From positions 1-15,876 of the forward strand of contig JAEZJB010000245.1 of NCBI GenBank assembly GCA_023415845.1: a stretch of DNA of 15,876 nt. The letters run 5' to 3'. Positions 7,799-14,018 of this stretch are shown here, one piece after another. The translations under genes and the position numbers were made by a program. The notes under the pieces are model-generated. The model had not been told where the DNA came from. It did no database searches and saw only the letters and a program-made list of their open reading frames with translations. Within the stretch, counting starts at the first letter, position 1, and each line of letters begins with the position of its first letter. The stretch comes from Chloroflexota bacterium. GTDB taxonomy: Bacteria > Chloroflexota > Chloroflexia > Thermomicrobiales > UBA6265.

Positions 7799-8096
7799 GG
7801 TGGTCTCCTTCGGGAGATGAACCAGACGCCCCACGCCGCCTTGCGGACGAGGGGGGCGACTCGTGGTACCACCGCAATTCGTGAGCAACTGGAGTCGCTC
7901 ACCTTCTGGAGCCCTGTAACGGGGGCGAACCGGCTCCCCCTTGGTCGATTCCGGGGAGCCGACCCGTGCGACGGGTCGTGGAACGGACGTTCAAGGGTGC
8001 ACTCGGGAGGGTCATCATCGCGGTAGCCAACGCCGTGCTTGCATCAGATGCACGACTCGCTGGAGATGGCTGAAACAGCGACTACCTGTCTCCGTC
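7799..8096 (-). promoter_or_regulatory. T-box riboswitch leader of aspS, likely Asn (AAC) specifier
   Basis: Read on the minus strand, the leader has a canonical antiterminator: stem GCGG (7875-7872) with CCGC (7846-7843), the 7-nt bulge UGGUACC (7871-7865), then stem ACGAG (7864-7860) with CUCGU (7851-7847). UGGU is the part that pairs with the tRNA 3' end. Just 5' lies a 10-bp hairpin (7881-7902), as expected for Stem III. Two more hairpins follow further 5' (7931-7961 and 7960-7978). A Stem I base can be drawn from GACGGA (8096-8091) with UCCGUU (7987-7982). Directly above its 3' strand is GAAC-G, giving specifier AAC (7991-7989) followed by a purine. The competing hairpin pairs CGCCCC (7858-7853) with GGGGCG (7832-7827). 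No U-run follows. Identification as a T-box is strong; the specifier is a best fit. Confidence 0.88.
7801..7825 (-). promoter_or_regulatory. Small hairpin masking the aspS ribosome binding site
   Basis: On the minus strand UCUCC-CGAA-GGAGA (7817-7804) forms a 5-bp stem whose 3' arm is the Shine-Dalgarno sequence of aspS, and UGG/CCA can extend it across a bulge. It stands between the T-box terminator-like hairpin and the GTG start. It could reduce translation, which would fit a T-box lacking a U-tract terminator, but a base-pairing link to the antiterminator was not found. Confidence 0.45.
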
Positions 8097-8110
8097 AACG
8101 TGTTGGGCGG

Positions 8111-8116
8111 AGTGTA
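8111..8116 (-). promoter_or_regulatory. Candidate -10 hexamer for the aspS T-box transcript
   Basis: The minus strand reads TACACT here, 15 nt before the proposed Stem I base, so a transcript starting about 7 nt downstream would begin just ahead of the T-box. The -35 partner at the right distance (TAGCAG) is poor. Weak support, offered mainly from position. Confidence 0.3.
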
Positions 8117-8348
8117 CCCATCCTGGCGTGCATTCTGCTACCTCTTGTCGGAATGGGAATTAAGAGGGCGCAACGGAAAAATGGAAGGATCGTCACTCGC
8201 GGGTCAGTGAAAGTGCGCTGATTCCGAGGATCCAGAGTCAATTGGGGAACCAGCGCATGCTCCCTTGAATCCCGATCAGGGGGTGTTGGTTTGTCATCGG
8301 CTGAGTTTTTCGCTGACCACCTGTGAACGTAGGCGCGGTCTCACCATG
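8117..8348. other. Divergent intergenic stretch between the aspS leader and the lacI promoter
   Basis: No gene is supported here. The one structure seen is an imperfect stem around 8248-8292 (AACCA with TGGTT outside, CCCTTGA with TCAGGG inside), of unknown meaning. Short open frames on both strands have no ribosome binding site and no recognisable content. Confidence 0.35.
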
Positions 8349-8377
8349 TTGACGATGGGACCACGTGGGTGTACTGT
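8349..8377 (+). promoter_or_regulatory. Sigma70-type promoter of the LacI-family regulator gene
   Basis: TTGACG (8349-8354) and TACTGT (8372-8377) are separated by exactly 17 bp. The expected start site, near 8384, falls just before the first operator-like sequence at 8388, leaving a ~120-nt leader before the ATG at 8504. The hexamers are good for high-GC DNA; use is inferred. Confidence 0.55.
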
Positions 8378-8387
8378 TCTCCCAATC

Positions 8388-8401
8388 TGCAAGCGTTGTC
8401 A
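8388..8401 (+). promoter_or_regulatory. LacI-type operator half/degenerate site 1
   Basis: TGCAAGCGTTGTCA shares its first ten bases with the better palindrome at 8454 but its right half is degenerate (4 of 7 symmetric positions). It covers the expected transcription start, where a bound repressor would block initiation. The centre-to-centre distance to site 2 is 66 bp. Confidence 0.45.
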
Positions 8402-8453
8402 CAACACATCCTGTCGAATGGCCGCAAATTCGGTGGCCTATTGTGGGCATTCC

Positions 8454-8467
8454 TGCAAGCGTTTGCA
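8454..8467 (+). promoter_or_regulatory. LacI-type palindromic operator site 2
   Basis: TGCAAGCGTTTGCA is a near-perfect palindrome (6 of 7 positions) with the central CG step typical of LacI-family operators, very close to the PurR/RbsR-type TGCAAACGTTTGCA. It lies 36 bp before the regulator start codon, so autoregulation of the operon is likely. Confidence 0.65.
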
Positions 8468-8503
8468 TTAATACACAGGCCACTCCCGCTCCTGGGGAGG
8501 ACG

Positions 8504-9529
8504 ATGAACCAGCCTCGTCCAAATGACCGCGTCACCATCATCGATGTAGCCCGTGAGGCGGGTGTGTCCTTTGCTACGGTTTCGCGCGTGGTCAATGGCA
8601 AAGGGTACGTCAGCCCCCAGACCCGCGAGAAGGTCATCCAGGCGATGACCCGAATCGGGTACACGGTGAACCGGCAGGCCCGGGCTCTGGCTGGCGGGCG
8701 GCATCAGGTCATTGGCCTATTGGTGCCCGATCTCGACACCAGCTATATCGGCGAGGTGCTCCGCGGTATCGATGAGGAACTGGTCGCAAACTCCTACGAC
8801 CTCATGCTGTACACCACCCACAAACGGCGCACTCGCGAATCGGTCTTCGCCAACTCCCTGACCAATGGCATGACTGACGGGCTCCTGATGATTTTGCCGA
8901 TGGCGCCCGAAGCCTACGTGGATTCCATTCGGCGTCGTGGATTTCCGTTCGTGCTGATCGACCATGAAGGTCTCGATCGTGAAGGACCTTCAGTGGGTGC
9001 GACCAACCGGGAGGGAGCCCGTCAGGCGATGCGCTACCTGCTGGGGCAGGGGCACCGTCGAATCGGCATCATCACCGGAAATATGGAGATGGACTGCGCA
9101 CGTGAACGCCTTGCCGGGTGCCACGAGGCTCTTTCGGAGGCAGCGATCGATCATGACCCGGCTTTGGTGAAAAGCGGGGATTTCCACCGGCAACTGGCGT
9201 TCGCGCTCACTCAGGAATACCTGGCGATGCCTGAGCGGCCAACCGCCATCTTTGCCGCCAACGATATCTCGGCGTTTGGTGCGATGGATGCCATCCGTGC
9301 CGCTGGCCTTCGGGTGCCCCACGATGTCTCGGTCGTCGGGTTCGACGACATCCCTGATGCACGATGGACGCATCCGCAGCTTACGACCGTTCGTCAACCG
9401 ATGCGTGAGATGGGGCAGCGTGCTGCCAGGATGCTGCTGCAAATGATCGACCATCCCGAGCTGCCTCCGCAGCGGATCGAACTCCCGACCGAACTCATCG
9501 TCCGTGAATCCTGCCGGGCTCTTGCCTGA
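8504..9529 (+). CDS. LacI-family sugar-responsive transcriptional regulator
   Basis: The protein has 341 residues, the family's usual length. The N-terminal helix-turn-helix is VTIIDVAREAGVSFATVSRV (residues 10-29), followed by VNGKGYVSPQTREKV and the hinge region RQARALAGGRHQVIG. The periplasmic-binding-like effector domain starts at GLLVPDLDTSYIGEVLRG and includes IFAANDISAFGAM and VSVVGFDDIPDARWTHP with LTTVRQP, all standard signatures. ATG 8504 is preceded by GGGGAGG; upstream in-frame sequence holds the operator and is not coding. It is the first gene of a sugar ABC operon and has a LacI-type palindrome in its own leader, so it probably represses itself and the transporter until the imported sugar or a derivative binds. 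The ligand cannot be read from sequence. Confidence 0.95.
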   Translation: MNQPRPNDRVTIIDVAREAGVSFATVSRVVNGKGYVSPQTREKVIQAMTRIGYTVNRQARALAGGRHQVIGLLVPDLDTSYIGEVLRGIDEELVANSYDLMLYTTHKRRTRESVFANSLTNGMTDGLLMILPMAPEAYVDSIRRRGFPFVLIDHEGLDREGPSVGATNREGARQAMRYLLGQGHRRIGIITGNMEMDCARERLAGCHEALSEAAIDHDPALVKSGDFHRQLAFALTQEYLAMPERPTAIFAANDISAFGAMDAIRAAGLRVPHDVSVVGFDDIPDARWTHPQLTTVRQPMREMGQRAARMLLQMIDHPELPPQRIELPTELIVRESCRALA

Positions 9530-9674
9530 GGACACCTGTTCCACCTGGATTCAGGTTGTGCCATGCAAGAGCCCAGGAACCAGTCGTTTCGTAGTGAGGA
9601 GGTGAAACCTAACGACCATCGCAGGTAGTTCCTCGCCGGTGTCGTGCACCGATCTGCAAAGGAGTGATTCGTCG

Positions 9675-10967
9675 ATGAACCCTACTCGTCGTCAACTCGT
9701 TGCCGGGACCTCTGCTATCGCCGTCGCTGCCGCGACTGGCCTTCGCGTGTCCGGGGCTGCGGCCCAGGACAAGACCGTGGTCAACTGGTGGCATATCACC
9801 ACCAATGAAGAGGAAGCAGCCCACATGCAAAAGGCTGCCGACGATTACATGGCGGCCAATCCCGACGTGCAGATCGAGATTACGGTGCAGGAGAACGAGG
9901 CGTTCAAGACGCGCCTGACCACAGTGATGCAGTCGGGAGATCCGCCCGATATTTTCCAGAGCTGGGGTGGTGGCGTGCTCCAGCAATACGCCGAAGCAGG
10001 ACTGGTTCGAGACATTACCGAGGACCTGGCTGTCGACGGCTGGGGTGACTCGTTCGGCCAGGCGGGACTCGATCTCTACGCCCACGATGGCAGCAACTAC
10101 GGTGTGCCCTGGCGACTCGGAATGGTCGGCTTCTGGTATCGCATGTCGCAGTTCGAAGAGGCCGGGATCGAGGCCGTGCCAACGACCTGGGCCGAGCTGC
10201 TTACCGCAGTCGAGCAACTGGAGGCTGCTGGCCTGACCCCAATTTCGCTGGGAGGCGGTGACAAGTGGCCCGCTCACTTCTACTGGGTCTACCTGGCGAT
10301 CCGCAATGGCGGCAAGGCGGCCTTCGATGCGGCCTACAGCCGGGAGGGATCGTTCGCCGATGAGCCGTTCGTCAAGGCTGGGTCGGACTTGCTGGAACTG
10401 GTCAACCTGAACCCGTTCCAGGACGGCGCCCTTGGTACGACCTATCCCGATTCGGCGGCGAGCTTCGCCACCGGTGAGGGTGCGATGGCGCTGATGGGCC
10501 ACTGGTTCCCTGGCCAGCTCGACGGATTTGCAGAAGACCCCGAGGCGCTCCGGGCCGATCTCGGATGGTTTGCGTTCCCCGTGGTCGAAGGGGGCGCTGG
10601 CGATCCCACCGATGTGCTGGGCGGTGGAGATGGGTTCGCGATTGGGATCAATGCCCCGGACGCGGCGGTCGATTTCGTCCGATTCCTGACCAGCCCGGAG
10701 ACGCAGACTGAGTGGGCCGCTGCCGGCTTCGCAGTGCCGCCGACAGTCACCGAGGCGGTTCCGGCGGTGACCGACGAGAATCTGCTCCCGTTGATGGACG
10801 CTCTCGATCAGGCCAACTACTTCCAGCTGTATTACGACCAGTTCCTGCCGCCGGTGGTGGGCGGGGTGGTCAATGACCAGGTGCAGGCGCTGATCGCGGG
10901 ATCGGCCACGCCGGAGACTGTGGCCCAGGCCATCGAAGCCTCGTTCGCTGCGGAATCTGGCTCCTGA
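9675..10967 (+). CDS. ABC transporter sugar-binding protein (family 1, CUT1), Tat-type signal
   Basis: The protein has 430 residues. The leader MNPTRRQLVAGTSAIAVAAA carries a twin-arginine motif and a hydrophobic core, then AAAQ near residue 31 as a cleavage region; no lipobox cysteine is seen. The mature start TVVNWWHITTNEEEAAHMQK, the ANPDVQIEITVQENEAFKTR segment, GDPPDIFQSWGGG, a GMVGFWYR stretch, and WFPGQLDGF then GGGDGFAIGINAP are typical of extracellular solute-binding proteins for oligosaccharides. It would capture sugar outside the membrane and hand it to the two permeases downstream. ATG 9675 is chosen for the leader and for AAAGGAG about 10 nt upstream, although a GTG at 9639 is in frame. 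The gap to the first permease holds a strong stem-loop that may keep this gene's mRNA more abundant. Specificity unknown. Confidence 0.94.
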   Translation: MNPTRRQLVAGTSAIAVAAATGLRVSGAAAQDKTVVNWWHITTNEEEAAHMQKAADDYMAANPDVQIEITVQENEAFKTRLTTVMQSGDPPDIFQSWGGGVLQQYAEAGLVRDITEDLAVDGWGDSFGQAGLDLYAHDGSNYGVPWRLGMVGFWYRMSQFEEAGIEAVPTTWAELLTAVEQLEAAGLTPISLGGGDKWPAHFYWVYLAIRNGGKAAFDAAYSREGSFADEPFVKAGSDLLELVNLNPFQDGALGTTYPDSAASFATGEGAMALMGHWFPGQLDGFAEDPEALRADLGWFAFPVVEGGAGDPTDVLGGGDGFAIGINAPDAAVDFVRFLTSPETQTEWAAAGFAVPPTVTEAVPAVTDENLLPLMDALDQANYFQLYYDQFLPPVVGGVVNDQVQALIAGSATPETVAQAIEASFAAESGS

Positions 10968-10977
10968 CCGGAGTCAT

Positions 10978-11018
10978 GGGCGGAGGTCGGGATGTGGTGC
11001 TCCCGACCTTCACCGCCC
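10978..11018 (+). promoter_or_regulatory. Intercistronic stem-loop between binding-protein and permease genes
   Basis: GGGCGG plus AGGTCGGGA (10978-10992) pairs with TCCCGACCT plus CCGCCC (11001-11009 and 11013-11018) around an 8-nt loop, with a 3-nt bulge. It begins 10 bp after the binding-protein stop. Such structures commonly stabilise the upstream message or attenuate readthrough, giving more binding protein than permease; that role is inferred. Confidence 0.6.
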
Positions 11019-11050
11019 GGTCAGCGGACCGGAGGAGGGGGTGACCATTC

Positions 11051-11998
11051 ATGCAGACGACGTTCGAGGTGAAGTCCGCGCCAGCGTCGGCCGGGCGGCG
11101 GACCCAGGGGGATCGGTTCCGGAATGGGCTGACGATTACCGCCTTCCTGTCGCCGGCGATCATCGTTTACGTGTTGTTCGTCCTCTACCCGATGGTTCGG
11201 GCCGTCTGGTTCAGCCTGTATGACTGGAACGGCCTCGGCCCGATGGAAGACTTCGTTGGCTGGCGGAACTTCGAGCGGATCCTTTCCGACAACGTCTTCC
11301 AGATGGCGGTGCGGCACAACCTGACGCTGGTCGTCCTGTCGCTGGTCGTCCAGTTGCCGATTGCCCTCGCTATCGCGTTGATGATCCGGGACGGCATTCC
11401 CGGTCGGGCGATGTTTCGGACGATTTTCTTCCTACCATACGTTCTTTCCGAAGTCGTCACCGGCGTAGTCTGGGTATTCATCTACCGGCCCCAGAATGGT
11501 CTCCTGAACTGGATTGCTGGTGGCATCATTCCCGGTTTTGAGCCGGTGGCCCTGCTGGCCGACACCGGGACCGTCCTCTATGCCGTGTTTGCAGTGATCA
11601 CGTGGAAGTTCTTCGGATTCCACATGATCCTCTACATGGCTGGACTCCAGGCCATTCCCTCCGAACTCGAGGACGCCGCCAGGGTTGATGGCGCATCCGG
11701 GTGGCAGGTGCTGCGTGACGTCACCCTGCCGCTGCTTGGGCCAACGATTCGCGTCTCGATTTTCTTTTCGGTGCTTGGTTCGCTGCAGTTCTTCGACCTG
11801 ATCTGGATCATGACGAAGGGTGGTCCGGTCGATGCCAGCAACACCATGGCGACCTACATGTACACGGCGGGATTCACCCGGTTCCAGCTGGGTTATGGGG
11901 CAGCCGTGTCGCTGGTGATCTTCCTGATCTGCTTTGGGTTTTCGATTCTCTACCAGCGATTCGTGATGCGGCGTGACCTGGAAGGGGCGTTGACCTGA
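11051..11998 (+). CDS. Sugar ABC transporter permease, MalF/UgpA-like (CUT1)
   Basis: The protein has 315 residues and is an integral membrane subunit. About six transmembrane segments are seen, starting with LTITAFLSPAIIVYVLFVLY, then VWFSLYDWNG, a long periplasmic-side loop, and further helices such as LTLVVLSLVVQLPIALAIAL. The cytoplasmic EAA loop that docks the ATPase is clear: ELEDAARVDGASGWQVLRDV then TLPLLGP. A C-terminal GGP...NTMATYMY stretch is also typical. It forms the pore together with the next permease and receives sugar from the upstream binding protein. ATG 11051 follows a GGAGGAGGGGG purine run with a longish 9-10 nt spacing. Its stop overlaps the start of the next gene (TGATG), indicating translational coupling. 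Transport class is secure, substrate is not. Confidence 0.95.
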   Translation: MQTTFEVKSAPASAGRRTQGDRFRNGLTITAFLSPAIIVYVLFVLYPMVRAVWFSLYDWNGLGPMEDFVGWRNFERILSDNVFQMAVRHNLTLVVLSLVVQLPIALAIALMIRDGIPGRAMFRTIFFLPYVLSEVVTGVVWVFIYRPQNGLLNWIAGGIIPGFEPVALLADTGTVLYAVFAVITWKFFGFHMILYMAGLQAIPSELEDAARVDGASGWQVLRDVTLPLLGPTIRVSIFFSVLGSLQFFDLIWIMTKGGPVDASNTMATYMYTAGFTRFQLGYGAAVSLVIFLICFGFSILYQRFVMRRDLEGALT

Positions 11999-12879
11999 TG
12001 GCGACCATTTCCGACGATTCCCGAGGCCTGATCGAGGACCAGCCTGCGGGCAGTGCCAGATGGTCGCTGGGCAATGGCCTGCGCTACGTGCTGCTGCTGG
12101 TGACTACCGCACTGGTGCTGGTGCCACTGGTGATGGCTGTGGTTGGCGGGTTTCGGACCAACCAGGACCTGCAGGCGCGACCGATTGGGTGGCCCGATCC
12201 ATTCATCCTGAGCAACTACTCGGACATCATCGTCAGTGGGCCGTTCTGGCGGAAGGTGTTCAACAGTGTGACGATCATGCTGTTGACGACCGTGATCGCC
12301 CTGGCGCTTTCGGGGTCGTCTGCATTCGTCTTCGCCCGGATGCGCTTCCGCGGACGCGAAGCGTTGTTCAACTTCTTCCTGGTGGGCCTGCTGTTTCCGC
12401 TGCCGGTGGCGATTCTCCCGCTCTACCTGCTGTTGCGGTCACTGGGGATGGTCGATTCGCTCTGGGGAGTGATCATGCCCCAGGTGGCGTTCAGCCTGCC
12501 ATTCAACATCCTGCTGCTGCGATCGTTCTTCGTGGCGGTGCCGCAGGACCTGGAAGATGCTGCCTATGTCGATGGCGCAACGCCGCTGGAGTTCCTGCTG
12601 CGGATCCTGTTGCCGCTGGTGCGACCGGCGCTGGCCGCTGTTGCCGTGATCGAAATGGTGAAGTCGTGGAACAACTTCTTCCTGCCCCTGGTGGTGCTCA
12701 ACAGCGAGCGGAACTACACCCTGCCATTGGGCGTTCAGCAGTTCCAGGGGCAGTACCTGACCGACTGGGCGCGCGTGCTGGCCTACGTCACATTGGCAAT
12801 GGTGCCGGCGGTGGCGTTGTACCTGGTGGCCGAGCGGCACATCGTGACCGGCCTGACGGCGGGCTCGGTGAAGGGATAA
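11998..12879 (+). CDS. Sugar ABC transporter permease, MalG/UgpE-like (CUT1)
   Basis: The protein has 293 residues and is the second membrane subunit. It starts at an ATG overlapping the previous stop codon by one base. The N-terminal helix (YVLLLVTTALVLVPLVMAVV) is followed by GGFRTNQDLQARPIGWP, the hallmark of the MalG half, and by SNYSDII. The EAA loop reads DLEDAAYVDGATPLEFLLRI then LLPLVRPAL, and the end has LPLGVQQFQGQY and RHIVTGLTAGSVKG, also characteristic. It pairs with the upstream permease. No ATP-binding subunit follows: the operon ends here, so an ATPase encoded elsewhere (MsiK/UgpC type) must power it, as is common for CUT1 systems in Gram-positive bacteria. Confidence 0.95.
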   Translation: MATISDDSRGLIEDQPAGSARWSLGNGLRYVLLLVTTALVLVPLVMAVVGGFRTNQDLQARPIGWPDPFILSNYSDIIVSGPFWRKVFNSVTIMLLTTVIALALSGSSAFVFARMRFRGREALFNFFLVGLLFPLPVAILPLYLLLRSLGMVDSLWGVIMPQVAFSLPFNILLLRSFFVAVPQDLEDAAYVDGATPLEFLLRILLPLVRPALAAVAVIEMVKSWNNFFLPLVVLNSERNYTLPLGVQQFQGQYLTDWARVLAYVTLAMVPAVALYLVAERHIVTGLTAGSVKG

Positions 12880-12937
12880 GGTCTCCGGCCATACCGGGTG
12901 CCGCGATGCGGCGAACCGACGGATGACGTGCTCGGAA

Positions 12938-12973
12938 CGAGACGGCAGGTCGATCACACGACCTGCCGTCTCG
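12938..12973. terminator. Perfect 15-bp hairpin between convergent sugar operon and prs
   Basis: CGAGACGGCAGGTCG (12938-12952) pairs perfectly with CGACCTGCCGTCTCG (12959-12973) around ATCACA. It lies 58 bp after the second permease stop and 5 bp beyond the prs stop, so it can serve both transcripts. Like the hairpin at 6379 it has no adjacent T-run. Confidence 0.8.
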
Positions 12974-12978
12974 CTCGA

Positions 12979-13923
12979 TTACATGCCGTGGGCGAAAAGA
13001 CTGGAAATCGACTCGCCGTGGTGGATGCGATAGATGGCTTCGGCCATCAGGGGGGCGATGGAGAGCACGATCATGTTGGGAAGCCGCTTTTCCTCGGAGA
13101 TGGGTACGGTGTTGGTGGTCACGATTTCGTGAAGGTCGCAGGACGCGAGACGTTCAATGGCCTTGCCGGTGAAGAGTCCATGGGTGCAGGCGAGTGAGAC
13201 CCGCAGGACGTCGAGTTCCTTCAGCTTGGCCAGGAGTTCCAGGATCGAGCCGCCGGTGGCAATTTCGTCGTCGAGGATGATGACGTTCTTCCCGCGCACA
13301 TCGCCAACGATGGCATCGATCACCACGCGGTCGTCGGCCAGACGTTGCTTCGAGCCAGCCGCAACCGGCAGACCCAGCGAGCGAGCGAACTGGGTGGCGT
13401 TCTTGGCGTTGCCGAGATCGGGCGAGACGACGACGGTGTTGGTGAGGTCCTGCTGCCGGAAGTGATCGGCGAGCACGCCGAGGGCGTTGAGGTGGTCGAC
13501 CGGGACCGAAAAGAAGCCGTGAACCTGGGGGGCGTGCAGGGCCATGGTGAGCACCCGGTCGGCTCCGGCGGTGGTGAGCAGATCGGCGACGAGGCGGCCA
13601 CCGATGGAAATACGCGGGGCGTCCTTCTTGTCGGAGCGAGCGTAGGCGTAATGGGGAATGACGGCCGTGATGCGGGCGGCGGAGGCACCACGAGCGGCGT
13701 CGAGCATGAGCATCAGTTCCATCACGTGCTCCTGCACCGGGGGGCAGAGCGGCTGGATGATGAAAACGTCCTGCTCGCGACAGTTGGCCTGGAGCTGCAC
13801 CTGCAGGCAGTCGTTGCTGAAGCGAGTGATATTGGAGGCGTTGAGGGGAAGGTCCAGCTCTTCGCAGATTTCGGCGGCGAGGGCGGGATGGGCCGTGCCG
13901 CTGAAGATACCGATGCCTTGCAT
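12979..13923 (-). CDS. prs: Ribose-phosphate pyrophosphokinase (PRPP synthetase), divergent subfamily
   Basis: The protein has 314 residues, the normal length. It would make PRPP from ribose 5-phosphate and ATP for nucleotide, His and Trp synthesis. Family marks are DVFIIQPLCPPVQEHVMELM (52-71), HYAYARSDKK (91-100), ALHAPQVHGFF with the cation-binding His130, VVSPDLGNA with Asp169, the catalytic-loop KQR (192-194) and the ribose-phosphate loop DDEIATGGS (218-226). Differences from the standard class I enzyme are clear: FSDGE becomes FSNDC (ATP-contacting Asp and Glu lost), the PREPIT segment is PRISIG, and DDIIDTAGT becomes DDEIATGGS. ATG 13923 (MQGIGIFSGTAHP) matches the family start; its AGGAG is 13 nt away, rather far, and a longer in-frame reading to 14016 looks non-coding. 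A weak promoter (TTGTGG, 18 bp, TAGCAT, minus strand 14018-13989) may drive it alone. Confidence 0.88.
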   Translation of the reverse strand: MQGIGIFSGTAHPALAAEICEELDLPLNASNITRFSNDCLQVQLQANCREQDVFIIQPLCPPVQEHVMELMLMLDAARGASAARITAVIPHYAYARSDKKDAPRISIGGRLVADLLTTAGADRVLTMALHAPQVHGFFSVPVDHLNALGVLADHFRQQDLTNTVVVSPDLGNAKNATQFARSLGLPVAAGSKQRLADDRVVIDAIVGDVRGKNVIILDDEIATGGSILELLAKLKELDVLRVSLACTHGLFTGKAIERLASCDLHEIVTTNTVPISEEKRLPNMIVLSIAPLMAEAIYRIHHGESISSLFAHGM

Positions 13924-14018
13924 GATGAGATGGTGGCTCCTGGCGAGGAATGGGGTTGGCGGCCACGGAGGCGCGGCCTTGCAGGGTGATGCTACCCGCA
14001 ATCGACCGGTTTCCACAA

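Noticed and set aside
7799..7888. Longer aspS reading from 7888
   Set aside because: The extra codons run through the T-box antiterminator and terminator-like stem; GTG 7798 has AAGGAG at 6 nt.
9590..9630. Tiny open frame after GAGGAG (GTG AAA CCT AAC...) before the binding-protein gene
   Set aside because: The purine run abuts the GTG with no spacing and the product would be only eight residues; nothing supports translation.
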